The notes under the pieces were generated by a model. It saw nothing but the letters and a program-made list of their open reading frames with translations. It searched no databases and was not told the DNA's origin. From the NCBI GenBank assembly GCA_937927335.1, contig CALBDU010000083.1:206692-270691 (forward strand): 64,000 bases of DNA, given 5' to 3'. Shown in pieces: positions 23,913-32,756 of the stretch; the first letter of the stretch is position 1, and each line of letters starts with the position of its first letter. Source of the stretch: an uncultured Clostridium sp. Its GTDB lineage: Bacteria > Bacillota > Clostridia > Clostridiales > Clostridiaceae. A program made the translations under genes and the position numbers.

Positions 23913-26444
23913 GTGTGGAAATCATCTAGAAGAAAACCCAATTTCCCGAATAAAATCGATAATTATAATATTTCTTCCATAAGAATAACATTTATATACC
24001 TTATCATAGGATTGTCCTGGATATATTTTTCAGAACAGGTTATTGTGCTGCTAGCAGGAAGTGATGGTGCCTTGCTGGCAAAAATGGAGGTTTATAAAGG
24101 ATGGTTCTATATCCTGATGACCTCGGTAATATTGTACCTGCTCATAAGAAGCCAGCTTAAAAAGGTGGAGGCTACCGAGAAGGCATTAAATGACAGCTAT
24201 GAACAGCTTTCATCCACTAATACAGAGCTTCAGGCCTATATCCAGCAGCTGGCTGCCTCTGAGGAGCAGCTAAGAGCCCAATATGAGCAGCTTATGGAAA
24301 ATGAACAGTTGCTTAGCCGAAGTGAGGAAAAAAACAGAGCTATTATCCAGGCTTTGCCTGATCTGCTTTTTGTTCTTGACGGAGAAGGCAGGTTTATGGA
24401 CTGCAAAACTAATGATAAGGCATTGCTGATGATGCCCAGGGAATTATTTATAGGCAAATCAGTTGATGATATCATGCCTGAGGAAATTGCAGCCATTGCC
24501 ATGGACAAAATAAAACTTGTTCTTGAAACCGGCAATATTGAAACCTTTGAGTACACCCTGGAGGTTAAGGGCAAAAATCAACATTTTGAGTTGAGAATGG
24601 CTAAAAGCAGCAAAAATGAGGTGCTGGCCATATCAAGAAATGTTACTGAAGAACGGGAAAGGGAAAACCAGCTCATTGCCAGTGAGGATAAGTATAAAAC
24701 ACTGGTAACCCAGATGCTGCAAGGGCTCTCCCTATATGAAGCCGTTACTGACGGTGGAGATATGAAATTAGTATTACTGGATTGCAATGAAAGCTACGAA
24801 AGAATAGCAGGTACAAATATAAAAAACGCAATTGGGAAAAATATTACTGATATAATTCCTGATTTGAGTAATGAATATATAGACAAGTTTAAGAGGGTAG
24901 TAATAACCGGAGAGCCTGAACATTATGAAAGGTACTCCCAAAATGCCGGCAAATATATAGAGGTAGTGGCATACAGGCCCAAAGAGTCCCAGCTGGCATT
25001 GATCGTTGGCGATATTACCCAGAGAAAGCTGGCTGAGGATGCAGTGAAGGCTAGTGAATATACTTTCAGAAACCTATTTTTAGGGTCCTCGGACGGTATT
25101 ATGCTTCTTAAGAATCATAAGGTTATAGATTGCAATCCGGCAATGCTGGAGCTGCTGAGATATGATTCCAAAAATGAAATATACGATAAGATTCTTTCGG
25201 ACCTGGCTCCGGAAGTCCAGCCGGATGGAGAAAACTCCAGGGAGGTACTGGATAAGGTAAGAAATGAAATATCCAAATATAAAAAGTATAAATTTGAATG
25301 GTGGAGCATGAGCAGTAATCATGAGCTGATACCTCTGGAAATTATGATTACCTCTATCATGCTTAATGGACAGGAGGTATACCACTGTCTGTGTAGGGAC
25401 GTAAGGGAAAGAAAGCTGATGGAGCAGAAACTGGAATACCTCAGCTACCATGACCAGCTCACAGGGTTATATAACAGGAGATTTTTTGAAGAGGAACTGG
25501 TGAGGCTGGATGTGCAGAGAAATTATCCGTTGACCCTTGTTATGGCTGATGTTAATGGCTTGAAGCTGGTTAACGATTCATTTGGACATGCTATGGGGGA
25601 TAGACTTCTTAAGAAGGTATCCCAGGTTTTAAGCAGCGGCTGCAGGGCAGACGATATAGTTGCCAGGCTTGGCGGGGATGAATTTATGATACTTCTGCCC
25701 AAGACAGATGGCTTTGAAGCTGAAAGTATTATTAAGCGTATTAAGGAGCTGGCCCTTAGTGAAAAGGTTGATTCAATAGATATATCTGTATCCATGGGCT
25801 ATGAAACTAAAAATAATTCAGACGAAATTGTAGATGAGATATTTAAAAGGGCAGAGGACCATATGTATAAAAACAAGCTGTTCGAAAGTCCAAGTATGAG
25901 AGGGAGGACCATAAACACCATAATCAGTACTCTCCATGAAAAAAACAAGCGGGAGGAACAGCACTCAAAAAGAGTATCCTTCATGTGTGAAAGAATGGGA
26001 CAGCTTTTAGGATTGGATGAGGAACAGGTACATGAATTAAAAACGGTAGGGCTGCTTCATGATATAGGCAAAATTGCCGTTGATGAAAATATACTAAACA
26101 AGCCCAGTCCCCTTGATGACAGCGAGTGGGAGGAGATTAAGAGACATCCTGAGGTAGGCTACAGAATATTGAGTACTGTGAACAATATGTCTGAAATGGC
26201 GGAGTTTGTTCTGGCACATCACGAGAGATGGGATGGCAAGGGTTATCCTAAAGGGTTGAAGCAGGATCAGATACCGCTGCAGTCCAGAATCATAAGTATT
26301 GTGGATGCCTTCGATGCCATGACCAGCACCAGGACCTACGGCTACAACCTTACCAGGGATGAGGCGTACCATGAACTTAAAGAAAATGCAGGCACACAGT
26401 TTGATCCTGCGTTAGTGGATATATTTCTGGAAAAGGTGATATAA
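23913..26444 (+). CDS. Membrane PAS-GGDEF-HD-GYP cyclic-di-GMP protein
   Basis: Sensor of about 843 residues. Two N-terminal membrane helices are followed by a coiled coil (QQLAASEEQLRAQYEQL) and three PAS domains. A GGDEF domain has motif RLGGDEF and a proper RxxD inhibitory site (RADD). The HD-GYP domain reads LLHDIGKI, then HHERWDGKGYP. The combination implies a diguanylate cyclase with product inhibition and a metal-dependent cyclic-di-GMP phosphodiesterase in one chain. The GTG at 23913 is preferred because AGGGGGGA precedes it by a few bases; the ATG at 23892 has no binding site. A terminator overlaps the stop codon. Confidence 0.9.
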   Translation: MWKSSRRKPNFPNKIDNYNISSIRITFIYLIIGLSWIYFSEQVIVLLAGSDGALLAKMEVYKGWFYILMTSVILYLLIRSQLKKVEATEKALNDSYEQLSSTNTELQAYIQQLAASEEQLRAQYEQLMENEQLLSRSEEKNRAIIQALPDLLFVLDGEGRFMDCKTNDKALLMMPRELFIGKSVDDIMPEEIAAIAMDKIKLVLETGNIETFEYTLEVKGKNQHFELRMAKSSKNEVLAISRNVTEERERENQLIASEDKYKTLVTQMLQGLSLYEAVTDGGDMKLVLLDCNESYERIAGTNIKNAIGKNITDIIPDLSNEYIDKFKRVVITGEPEHYERYSQNAGKYIEVVAYRPKESQLALIVGDITQRKLAEDAVKASEYTFRNLFLGSSDGIMLLKNHKVIDCNPAMLELLRYDSKNEIYDKILSDLAPEVQPDGENSREVLDKVRNEISKYKKYKFEWWSMSSNHELIPLEIMITSIMLNGQEVYHCLCRDVRERKLMEQKLEYLSYHDQLTGLYNRRFFEEELVRLDVQRNYPLTLVMADVNGLKLVNDSFGHAMGDRLLKKVSQVLSSGCRADDIVARLGGDEFMILLPKTDGFEAESIIKRIKELALSEKVDSIDISVSMGYETKNNSDEIVDEIFKRAEDHMYKNKLFESPSMRGRTINTIISTLHEKNKREEQHSKRVSFMCERMGQLLGLDEEQVHELKTVGLLHDIGKIAVDENILNKPSPLDDSEWEEIKRHPEVGYRILSTVNNMSEMAEFVLAHHERWDGKGYPKGLKQDQIPLQSRIISIVDAFDAMTSTRTYGYNLTRDEAYHELKENAGTQFDPALVDIFLEKVI

Positions 26445-26476
26445 CACCCGCCGGCTAAGGTCGGCCGGGTGTTTTT
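26443..26476 (+). terminator. Intrinsic terminator in a convergent overlap
   Basis: AACACCC (26443-26449) pairs with GGGTGTT (26467-26473), extended inward by a GC-rich stem with one bulge, followed by TTT. It contains the stop codon of the rightward HD-GYP gene and the end of the leftward prdE-like gene. Confidence 0.75.
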
Positions 26477-26928
26477 CTCATCTTGAGCTTAAGGTATGCT
26501 ACAGCTTTTTTTGCATCCAGCTCATCAATATTATTTTCACCTACCCTGCCGGTCTCATAACCGGACTGGGATTTATTGTAGTCAACCAGGGTATCCATAT
26601 ACTTATTGGTTACTACAAGGCCTTCATTTCCTATAAAGGTAAGGCCGGCTACAGGGATATCCTTTTTGCTGATCTGTTCAATGGTGTTTGCAAAGTCTAT
26701 GGTATCATTTCCCCAGCCCTCTACGGCAATAATGGCCCCATCAAGCTTCATGGCTTCAGTCCATGCTGCAACACGCTCCCCTGCAAAGAACTTGCTGTCA
26801 TTGTCCTGGGGGGTGCCGGTGATGATTATTCCAGTGAGGTACAAATCCTTGTCCGATGTAATTACATCCAGCAGCGGATCCCTGAAATAGTGCAGTGTGC
26901 TTTCCTTTGTCGATGTGCTTACTCCCAT
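26455..26928 (-). CDS. prdE: PrdE-like proline reductase-associated protein
   Basis: A 157-residue protein similar to what I recall of PrdE and of the C-terminal part of PrdA / glycine-betaine reductase component B subunits. Recognisable stretches are STKESTLHYFRDPLLD, LTGIIITGTPQDND, AIIAVEGWGNDTIDFANTIE and VTNKYMDT. In PrdA this region follows a self-cleavage site that generates a pyruvoyl group. Here it begins at its own start codon and shows no equivalent cysteine, so catalytic pyruvoyl formation is unlikely. It sits 12 bases after the prdD-like gene. No prdA, prdB or prdC is in the window. Confidence 0.65.
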   Translation of the reverse strand: MGVSTSTKESTLHYFRDPLLDVITSDKDLYLTGIIITGTPQDNDSKFFAGERVAAWTEAMKLDGAIIAVEGWGNDTIDFANTIEQISKKDIPVAGLTFIGNEGLVVTNKYMDTLVDYNKSQSGYETGRVGENNIDELDAKKAVAYLKLKMRKTPGRP

Positions 26929-26940
26929 ATTAAATCCCTC

Positions 26941-27681
26941 CTACATGGCATGAAGTGCTCCGTCCCTGTACTCATTTGGAGTGAGTATAACAGGAACATT
27001 GCCCATATCAATTATTGAATGTCCGTGAAGAAAGCCCGACGGCTCCTCAGGAAGTATGCAGGTATCGAACATGGCCCCTTGCCCAGGTACTTGCTTTATT
27101 AATGCTATCCTTTTCTCACCTGAATAGACCTGTTCTTCAAATATGTGTTTTTCAGTGCATTTGCTTCCGTTAAACTTTTTCATTTTTTCCCTGAAGATCT
27201 GAAAAAATGTATCACAGGCTCTGTGGGCGGCGGTGGGGCCTGGCCTGGAATGTGCGCTTTCTGCATTGAGGGTCACATCAAAGGATATTATATAATCATT
27301 CATTGCTGGAGTTCCTGCTTTGCCAAAGCAAACTAGCTCCTGCAGGTTGCCCTCGGTAATGCCGAAACGGATCATTTTCTGCCCTTCGCTGTCAATGCCG
27401 GTTAACATGATGTATACACCAGTTAATGTATGGGTAATCCCCTGGCCGGTTTTACCCAGGGCTTTGGCCGATATTGGCATAAAATCCATTATGCAGTTGG
27501 TCCATCTGTGGTGATCTCCCGGAGCTATTATCTGTATATCAATATTATTAATCAGGGGCTCCTCCTTTAAGATTTCACAAATTATGTCCTTATTCAAGGT
27601 CATGGTGCCATCGGTGTCCACATGGTTTTTTTCACCAAAAGCCACCTTGCTTATATGGAATGTCTTGATTGTCAGGCTCAT
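26941..27681 (-). CDS. prdD: PrdD-like proline reductase-associated protein
   Basis: A 246-residue protein resembling PrdD and the N-terminal part of PrdA/GrdE. Its start is MSLTIKTFHISKVAFGEK, and it contains NCIMDFMPISAKALGKTGQGITHTLTGV and a SRPGPTAAHRACDTF segment. In proline-fermenting clostridia prdD and prdE are encoded beside the D-proline reductase genes prdA and prdB. Here only the two accessory genes are seen, forming a two-gene leftward operon. A role in amino-acid reduction is inferred from similarity alone. Confidence 0.65.
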   Translation of the reverse strand: MSLTIKTFHISKVAFGEKNHVDTDGTMTLNKDIICEILKEEPLINNIDIQIIAPGDHHRWTNCIMDFMPISAKALGKTGQGITHTLTGVYIMLTGIDSEGQKMIRFGITEGNLQELVCFGKAGTPAMNDYIISFDVTLNAESAHSRPGPTAAHRACDTFFQIFREKMKKFNGSKCTEKHIFEEQVYSGEKRIALIKQVPGQGAMFDTCILPEEPSGFLHGHSIIDMGNVPVILTPNEYRDGALHAM

Positions 27682-27761
27682 AGCTTTTCCCCTTTCGTTT
27701 TATGGATGTATGTGTAATTATTTGGTATAATTTTTATATATTAGCTTATGGGGTGATGGGA

Positions 27762-28565
27762 TTGGATAGCTTTGTAATATATAATGTTCTTTGGTATTTT
27801 GCGGTATATTCCTTCCTGGGATGGTGCACAGAGGTGGTTTATGCCGCGGTTACAGAGGGCACCTTCGTGAATCGAGGGTTTCTTAACGGACCTGTATGCC
27901 CGATATATGGTTTTGGAATGATAATTATCATCATATGTTTAACACCTGTAAAGGGAAATATTATCCTGCTTTTTGCAGGCTCTGTTATTTTAACCACTGC
28001 ACTGGAGCTGGTGGCAGGGGTTGTTCTTGAGAAGGTATTTAAAACCCGCTGGTGGGATTACTTTGATTATCCCTTTAACATTGGTGGTTATGTGTGCCTT
28101 GCGTTTTCCCTTATGTGGGGTTTGGGGTGTATTGTTATAATGAGGATAATCCATCCCATAATCGCAGGATTCACAGCAAAAACCTACGGTCTGGCAGGCT
28201 TTGCAGTGCTGTCAGTTGTGCTGCTCACCATGGTTATTGACACGGTAGTAACAGTAATTTCAGTTATGAACTTAAACAAGAGGTTAAAGCAGCTGGATGA
28301 GGTTGCACAGAATCTAAGGGAAATATCCGATGAACTTGGTGAAAATATTTCAAAAAAGGCCCTGGCCTTCCGTGCAGAGGAAGAAAAGCTCAAGGAACTG
28401 CTTCAGGACAGATATCCAGAGGCAGAGAAGCTTCTACACAAACAGAAGGAACTGCTGTTCAGCAGGCATTCAATTCATAAACGTCTGTTGAAAGCATTCC
28501 CTTCAATTAAATCAACCAGTTTTTCAGAAGCACTGGACAAGCTGAAGGAACATCTTAACAATTAA
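27762..28565 (+). CDS. CmpB-type (ABC transporter permease-like) membrane protein
   Basis: A protein of about 267 residues with five or six membrane helices in its first 180 residues, then a long charged helical tail (about 185-265). The opening VLWYFAVYSFLGWCTEVVYAA and NRGFLNGPVCPIYGFG is typical of the family annotated as putative ABC transporter type IV (CmpB, PF06541). No transport function is proven. A TATAAT at 27726-27731 places transcription start near 27738, so earlier starts are excluded. GGGGTGAT favours TTG at 27762; ATG at 27756 is the alternative. Its stop codon directly abuts the convergent gene. Confidence 0.8.
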   Translation: MDSFVIYNVLWYFAVYSFLGWCTEVVYAAVTEGTFVNRGFLNGPVCPIYGFGMIIIIICLTPVKGNIILLFAGSVILTTALELVAGVVLEKVFKTRWWDYFDYPFNIGGYVCLAFSLMWGLGCIVIMRIIHPIIAGFTAKTYGLAGFAVLSVVLLTMVIDTVVTVISVMNLNKRLKQLDEVAQNLREISDELGENISKKALAFRAEEEKLKELLQDRYPEAEKLLHKQKELLFSRHSIHKRLLKAFPSIKSTSFSEALDKLKEHLNN

Positions 28566-29522
28566 CTACTGTATCCATATAGCAGTGCCCCTGGGAATAG
28601 TAGTATAGATGTAGTATGCATTTTCTGTTGCAAGCCTTATACATCCGTGGGAAAGGTTCATACCCAGCCGGGCATCTGCTATGCCGCCGCTGGGGTAGTA
28701 TAATATGCTGTGGAATAAATAATCTCCGGTTATCTGGGTATAATATTTGCATATAAGGCCGTTTTCCTTTACAACGAAGTATGATCCCTTTGCTCCTACA
28801 GTATATCTACCAGTGACGGTAGGGGTGGCGTAAGTTCCAACGGTACATGTAAATATCTTCGATGTAGTCCAGTTGTAGCTGCTGCCGGTAAGTATTACTA
28901 CTGCATGTCTTTTCAGGTTTACATATATAAAATAACCTGTGGAGCTGGGGCAATAGCTTGAATTAACAATGTTCTGGTAATAAACAGCCTCGTCAAACAG
29001 GTAAGGTGTCTGAGCAGGGGTGGATTCCAGGGTACTCCAGGTTACAGGTCCGGCAATGCCGTCACTGCCTATTCCGGTTTTAGTCTGAAAATCCCTCAGT
29101 GCAAAATCGGTCATGTATCCAAAATCGCCGTCTACAGCCAGGTTATAATTAAATTTGTTTAACCGGATCTGAAGCTCTACCACATAGCTTCCGGTATTGC
29201 CGTATTTCAGGTAGATATCCCTTGGAATTAGTACACTGGCAGCCTGAGAGTCAGGCGCGGCAGGGGCTGCTTCCGGAGCTTCCGGCGCCGGCTCACTTGT
29301 TAATGGGGTTTCCGGTGGGTTGTTTTGTTCACCAGCAGCGGATGGTGTATCTGTGCTTTCGTTAAGGGATTCAGAGCCTGGCTGGGACTGCCCGGAGCTG
29401 GTGTTTTCTACCATGGTGTCAGTCTGGCTGGCAGGAGCGCTGATGCCAGGAGTGCAGCCCGGAAACGCTACAATGGCCAGTATGCAGAATATGATAAATA
29501 CTGTATGCTTCAATAGCCTCAT
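28566..29522 (-). CDS. L,D-transpeptidase lipoprotein with peptidoglycan-binding domain
   Basis: Cell-wall enzyme of about 318 residues. An N-terminal hydrophobic signal ends in a lipobox-like FPGC, suggesting a lipoprotein, though Phe at -3 is atypical. A Pro/Ser/Glu-rich linker follows. Next come a PG_binding_1 repeat (VVELQIRLNKFNYNLAVDGD, FQTKTGIGSDGIAGPVTW) and a C-terminal YkuD domain with the catalytic SHGCIRLA motif. It should form 3-3 or modified crosslinks outside the membrane. The start is the ATG at 29522, after GGGGGG; an upstream ATG lies before that site. Confidence 0.88.
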   Translation of the reverse strand: MRLLKHTVFIIFCILAIVAFPGCTPGISAPASQTDTMVENTSSGQSQPGSESLNESTDTPSAAGEQNNPPETPLTSEPAPEAPEAAPAAPDSQAASVLIPRDIYLKYGNTGSYVVELQIRLNKFNYNLAVDGDFGYMTDFALRDFQTKTGIGSDGIAGPVTWSTLESTPAQTPYLFDEAVYYQNIVNSSYCPSSTGYFIYVNLKRHAVVILTGSSYNWTTSKIFTCTVGTYATPTVTGRYTVGAKGSYFVVKENGLICKYYTQITGDYLFHSILYYPSGGIADARLGMNLSHGCIRLATENAYYIYTTIPRGTAIWIQ

Positions 29523-29615
29523 AAATTCACCCCCCATTTTATTGTTTAATTATATTATAGCAACTAAATGATTCATTTTACAGAATTTTATGTGAATTAA
29601 TAAATTATTAATTGA

Positions 29616-29644
29616 TTGAAAATTCTAATAATTCAGTGTATCAT
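29616..29644 (+). promoter_or_regulatory. Sigma-A promoter for the AmmeMemoRadiSam genes
   Basis: TTGAAA (29616-29621), a 17-base spacer and TATCAT (29639-29644). Transcription would start near 29651, which also fixes the downstream gene start at 29673. Confidence 0.7.
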
Positions 29645-29672
29645 ATTATTAAAGTATAAGGGAGGAATGATT

Positions 29673-31010
29673 ATGGGTATTAAAAATGGGTATATTCTGC
29701 CGCATCCTCCGATAATTGTGCCACAGGTGGGCAGAGGCAGGGAAATGGATGCTGCTGCAACAATAGATGCAGTAAAGAAGGTGGCAAGGGAAATTGCCGC
29801 TGATAAACCGTCTACAATTATATTATCATCACCCCATGCGCCATGCTTCAGGGATTTTGTTTATATTTCAGATAATAGCATTCTTTCAGGGGATTTAAGT
29901 TCCTTTGGCTGTCCAGGTGAAAAGTTTGAATTCAAAAACAATGAAGAGCTGGCTGCAGAAATTATAAGACGCGCAGAAGCAATGGGAATAAGCGCAGGGG
30001 GGCTGAATGAATCACAGAAGTGGATCTATGGTATAACTGAAAATCTTGATCACGGAGCCCTTGTTCCACTTTATTATATCAGCAGGGAGTTGAAGGATTT
30101 TAAGCTTGTTCATATATCTACGCCATTCCTTCCTCTGGAGGATATTTACAGGTTTGGTCAGTGTATAAAAGATGCTGTGGAGGCTTTTGGAGAAAATGCA
30201 GTGTATGTAGCCAGCGGAGACCTATCCCACAAGCTTACTAAGGATGCTCCGGCAGGTTACAGCAGCAGCGGAGCCAGGTTTGACAGCTATCTCATAGACA
30301 AATTGAAAAACAATGACCTGGAGGCCCTTATTCATATGGATGAAAAGCTACTAGAGGAAGCAGCACAATGCGGAACCAGATCCTTTGTAATGATGCTGGG
30401 GGCTCTTAGCGGCTGCAAGCTTCACACAGAGGTATATTCCTATGAAGGACCCTTTGGTGTAGGCTATCTTATTGCCAAGGCAAAGGTATTGGGCAGGGAG
30501 GAAAGCCAGCCGGTAAAGCTGGCCAGGCGTACGCTGGAAGCCTATGTTAATACGGGAGCAAAAATTAAGGTTCTGGATGATTTGCCGGCATATCTCACCA
30601 GTAAAAAAGCAGGTGTTTTTGTATCTATAAAAAAGAATGGAATGCTTCGGGGCTGTATAGGCACAATATTTCCCACTGAGGAAAGCATTGCCGGGGAAAT
30701 AGTAAGCAATGCCATAAAATCAGGCACACAGGATCCAAGGTTTAACCCTGTGCGGGTAGATGAACTGCCAATGCTGGAATACTCAGTGGATATCCTTGGG
30801 GAACCGGAAAAAATTAATTCCATTGATCAGCTGGATGTAAAAAAATATGGAGTAATTGTTACTGCAGGCTTCAGAAGAGGATTACTGCTGCCGGATCTTC
30901 AAGGTGTGGATACCCCCATGGAGCAGGTGGATATTGCTTTAAGCAAGGCTGGAATTGATCAGGGTGAAAATTATATAATAGAAAGGTTTGAGGTTATAAG
31001 ATACAAATAG
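29673..31010 (+). CDS. AmmeMemoRadiSam system protein B-A fusion (Memo-like + AMMECR1)
   Basis: A 445-residue two-domain protein. The N-terminal half (about 1-260) is a LigB/Memo-like class III dioxygenase fold: GYILPHPPIIVPQVGRG, SSPHAPCF, NLDHGALVPLYY and YVASGDLSHKL carry its His/Asp/Glu metal ligands. The C-terminal half (about 270-440) is an AMMECR1 domain with VFVSIKKNGMLRGCIGTI. The radical SAM gene follows 11 bases downstream, completing the conserved trio known as the AmmeMemoRadiSam system, whose reaction I do not know to be settled. The start follows GGGAGG. Confidence 0.9.
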   Translation: MGIKNGYILPHPPIIVPQVGRGREMDAAATIDAVKKVAREIAADKPSTIILSSPHAPCFRDFVYISDNSILSGDLSSFGCPGEKFEFKNNEELAAEIIRRAEAMGISAGGLNESQKWIYGITENLDHGALVPLYYISRELKDFKLVHISTPFLPLEDIYRFGQCIKDAVEAFGENAVYVASGDLSHKLTKDAPAGYSSSGARFDSYLIDKLKNNDLEALIHMDEKLLEEAAQCGTRSFVMMLGALSGCKLHTEVYSYEGPFGVGYLIAKAKVLGREESQPVKLARRTLEAYVNTGAKIKVLDDLPAYLTSKKAGVFVSIKKNGMLRGCIGTIFPTEESIAGEIVSNAIKSGTQDPRFNPVRVDELPMLEYSVDILGEPEKINSIDQLDVKKYGVIVTAGFRRGLLLPDLQGVDTPMEQVDIALSKAGIDQGENYIIERFEVIRYK

Positions 31011-31021
31011 GGGGAGATTCT

Positions 31022-31894
31022 ATGACAGGTAAGGAAGCAATGTTCTATGAGAAAAAGGATAATAAGAGTGTAAGATGCATCCTTTGTCCAAACTACTGCT
31101 TTATTGACCAAGGTGGCAGAGGTGCCTGCGGTGTCAGAGAAAATATGGACGGAGTGCTCTACTCAACAAATTACGGAAAGATATCAGCTCTTGCCCTGGA
31201 CCCTATTGAGAAAAAACCCCTCTACAATTTTCATCCCGGCAGCAGCATATTATCTGCCGGCTCTATAGGCTGCAACTTCAAGTGTCCCTTTTGTCAGAAT
31301 TACAGCATAGCAAGGCTGGAGCCTGACGGGGTCCAGTGCGCCTATCTGGATAGTGAAGCACTAGTAAATAAGGCTCTTGACTTGAAGTCCATGGGCAACA
31401 TCGGTATTGCCTATACCTATAATGAGCCTACCGTGTGGTATGAATACATTTATGACACCGCAAGGCTTGCCAGCAGAAAGGGTCTGCTGAATGTGCTGGT
31501 TACAAATGGGTATATCTGTGCTGAGCCCCTCCAGCAGCTTCTGCCCTATATAAGCGCAATGAACATAGATTTAAAGGGCTACACCAGGGAATACTACAGG
31601 GATGTGGTAAAGGGGAATCTGGATTCAGTTAAATCAGCCATAGAAATTTCATCAGGGAAATGCCATGTGGAAATAACAACTCTCGTGATTCCAGGTCTTA
31701 ATGATTCTGTTGAGGTTATAGAGGAAATGGCTAAATGGATAAGCTCGATGTCCCCAGAGATACCTCTGCATTTGTCTAGATTTTTTCCAAGATACGAAAT
31801 GACAGATAAGGAGCCTACTCCTGTGGACACCTTAAGGAAACTTGCCGAAACTGCTGGCAAATACCTGAAATATGTATATTTGGGAAATGTATAG
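31022..31894 (+). CDS. amrS: AmmeMemoRadiSam system radical SAM enzyme
   Basis: A 290-residue radical SAM enzyme with the cluster motif CNFKCPFC (Cys84, Cys88, Cys91). It has an extra N-terminal cysteine group (CILCPNYC, then GACGV) that may hold a zinc or an accessory cluster. The C-terminal HLSRFFPRYEM is typical of the AmrS/PflA-like group. It is the partner of the Memo-AMMECR1 fusion 11 bases upstream. GGGGGAG serves as ribosome binding site. Oxygen sensitivity fits an anaerobe. Confidence 0.9.
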   Translation: MTGKEAMFYEKKDNKSVRCILCPNYCFIDQGGRGACGVRENMDGVLYSTNYGKISALALDPIEKKPLYNFHPGSSILSAGSIGCNFKCPFCQNYSIARLEPDGVQCAYLDSEALVNKALDLKSMGNIGIAYTYNEPTVWYEYIYDTARLASRKGLLNVLVTNGYICAEPLQQLLPYISAMNIDLKGYTREYYRDVVKGNLDSVKSAIEISSGKCHVEITTLVIPGLNDSVEVIEEMAKWISSMSPEIPLHLSRFFPRYEMTDKEPTPVDTLRKLAETAGKYLKYVYLGNV

Positions 31895-31992
31895 AAAGTA
31901 TGAATAAAATAATAAATATTTGTTAAAAATTATATAATTTGGAAAGTGGCCTGACCTTTTATGCTATAGTTATAGTATGAGGAGGATGCACT

Positions 31993-32178
31993 ATGGTTGA
32001 TATTAACGAGCAGATCATAATAGAAAAAGAAATACTATGCAAAATGCTTTCAGATAGCAGCTATGAACTGGACAGCCCGGAAATTCTGAGGCAAAGCAGC
32101 AAACTGGATGGACTTATAGCACTGTATATCAGAGCTAGTATGGACTATATAGCTGCATCAAAAACTGAAGAGGATTAA
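31993..32178 (+). CDS. Spo0E-family aspartyl-phosphate phosphatase
   Basis: A 61-residue helical-hairpin protein with the Spo0E signature SSKLDGLI (family pattern SxxLDxLI) near residue 36. Such proteins dephosphorylate Spo0A-P and restrain sporulation. GAGGAGG lies 8 bases before the ATG. The upstream sequence contains TATAGT boxes (about 31962-31978) that could be -10 elements. This supports a spore-forming host. Confidence 0.85.
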   Translation: MVDINEQIIIEKEILCKMLSDSSYELDSPEILRQSSKLDGLIALYIRASMDYIAASKTEED

Positions 32179-32195
32179 AGTTCGGAGGGATGCTT

Positions 32196-32735
32196 TTGAG
32201 ATTGTTTATTGCTGTGAATTTCAGTGAGGAAGTAAAAAATCAAATTGAACATATAGAAACAAAATTAAAAAAGGTCATTGAAAAAGGGAACTTTACTATA
32301 AAAGATAACCTTCATCTTACCCTTGCTTTTATTGGTGATACTGATAGGGTTACTGAACTTAAGCAATGCATAGATCAGGTGAATGAGGAAGCCTTTGTTT
32401 TGGTACTAAAGGATTTAGGAGCCTTCAGGAGTGGTTCAGGGAGCTTATGCTGGCTGGGTGTTGATAAAAGCGTTAAGCTTAACACTGTTTACAATAAGCT
32501 TAAAAAAGCTCTGGAGGACTTTGGATTTCCTGTGGAAAGCCGGGAATTTAAACCTCATCTGACGCTGGCAAGGCAGGCTTTAGTAAAGGATGGGCTCAGT
32601 TTAAGGGAGCTTTCAAAGGAGATTCTTGCCATAGAAGTTCAGGTTGATAAGATAAGTCTTATGAAGTCTGAAAGAATCAATGGAAAAATGAAATATACGG
32701 AAATCTACAAAAGGGAGTTAAATAAAAAAGGCTGA
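32196..32735 (+). CDS. thpR: RNA 2',3'-cyclic phosphodiesterase
   Basis: A 2H-phosphoesterase of about 179 residues with the two catalytic motifs HLTLAFIGD (about residue 40) and HLTLARQ (about residue 128). It hydrolyses 2',3'-cyclic phosphates to 2'-phosphates, possibly in RNA repair or processing. The TTG at 32196 gives the family-typical start MRLFIAV and is 5 bases after GGAGGG; the ATG at 32190 abuts that site. It lies 17 bases after the Spo0E-type gene. Confidence 0.88.
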   Translation: MRLFIAVNFSEEVKNQIEHIETKLKKVIEKGNFTIKDNLHLTLAFIGDTDRVTELKQCIDQVNEEAFVLVLKDLGAFRSGSGSLCWLGVDKSVKLNTVYNKLKKALEDFGFPVESREFKPHLTLARQALVKDGLSLRELSKEILAIEVQVDKISLMKSERINGKMKYTEIYKRELNKKG

Positions 32736-32749
32736 TGAAAATCAGCCTT
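32728..32749. terminator. Bidirectional terminator
   Basis: AAGGCTGAT (32728-32736) pairs perfectly with ATCAGCCTT (32741-32749) around GAAA. A-rich sequence precedes it and T-rich sequence follows, so it can serve thpR and the convergent membrane-protein gene. It includes the thpR stop codon. Confidence 0.8.
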
Positions 32750-32756
32750 AAATTTT

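Noticed and set aside
26455..27681. In-frame TGA selenocysteine site in the prd-like genes
   Set aside because: Both genes are uninterrupted, and the selenoprotein of proline reductase is PrdB, which is not in the window.
28560..28570. Terminator between the convergent CmpB-type and L,D-transpeptidase genes
   Set aside because: The stop codons abut with no intergenic bases and no hairpin with a T-run was found at the junction.
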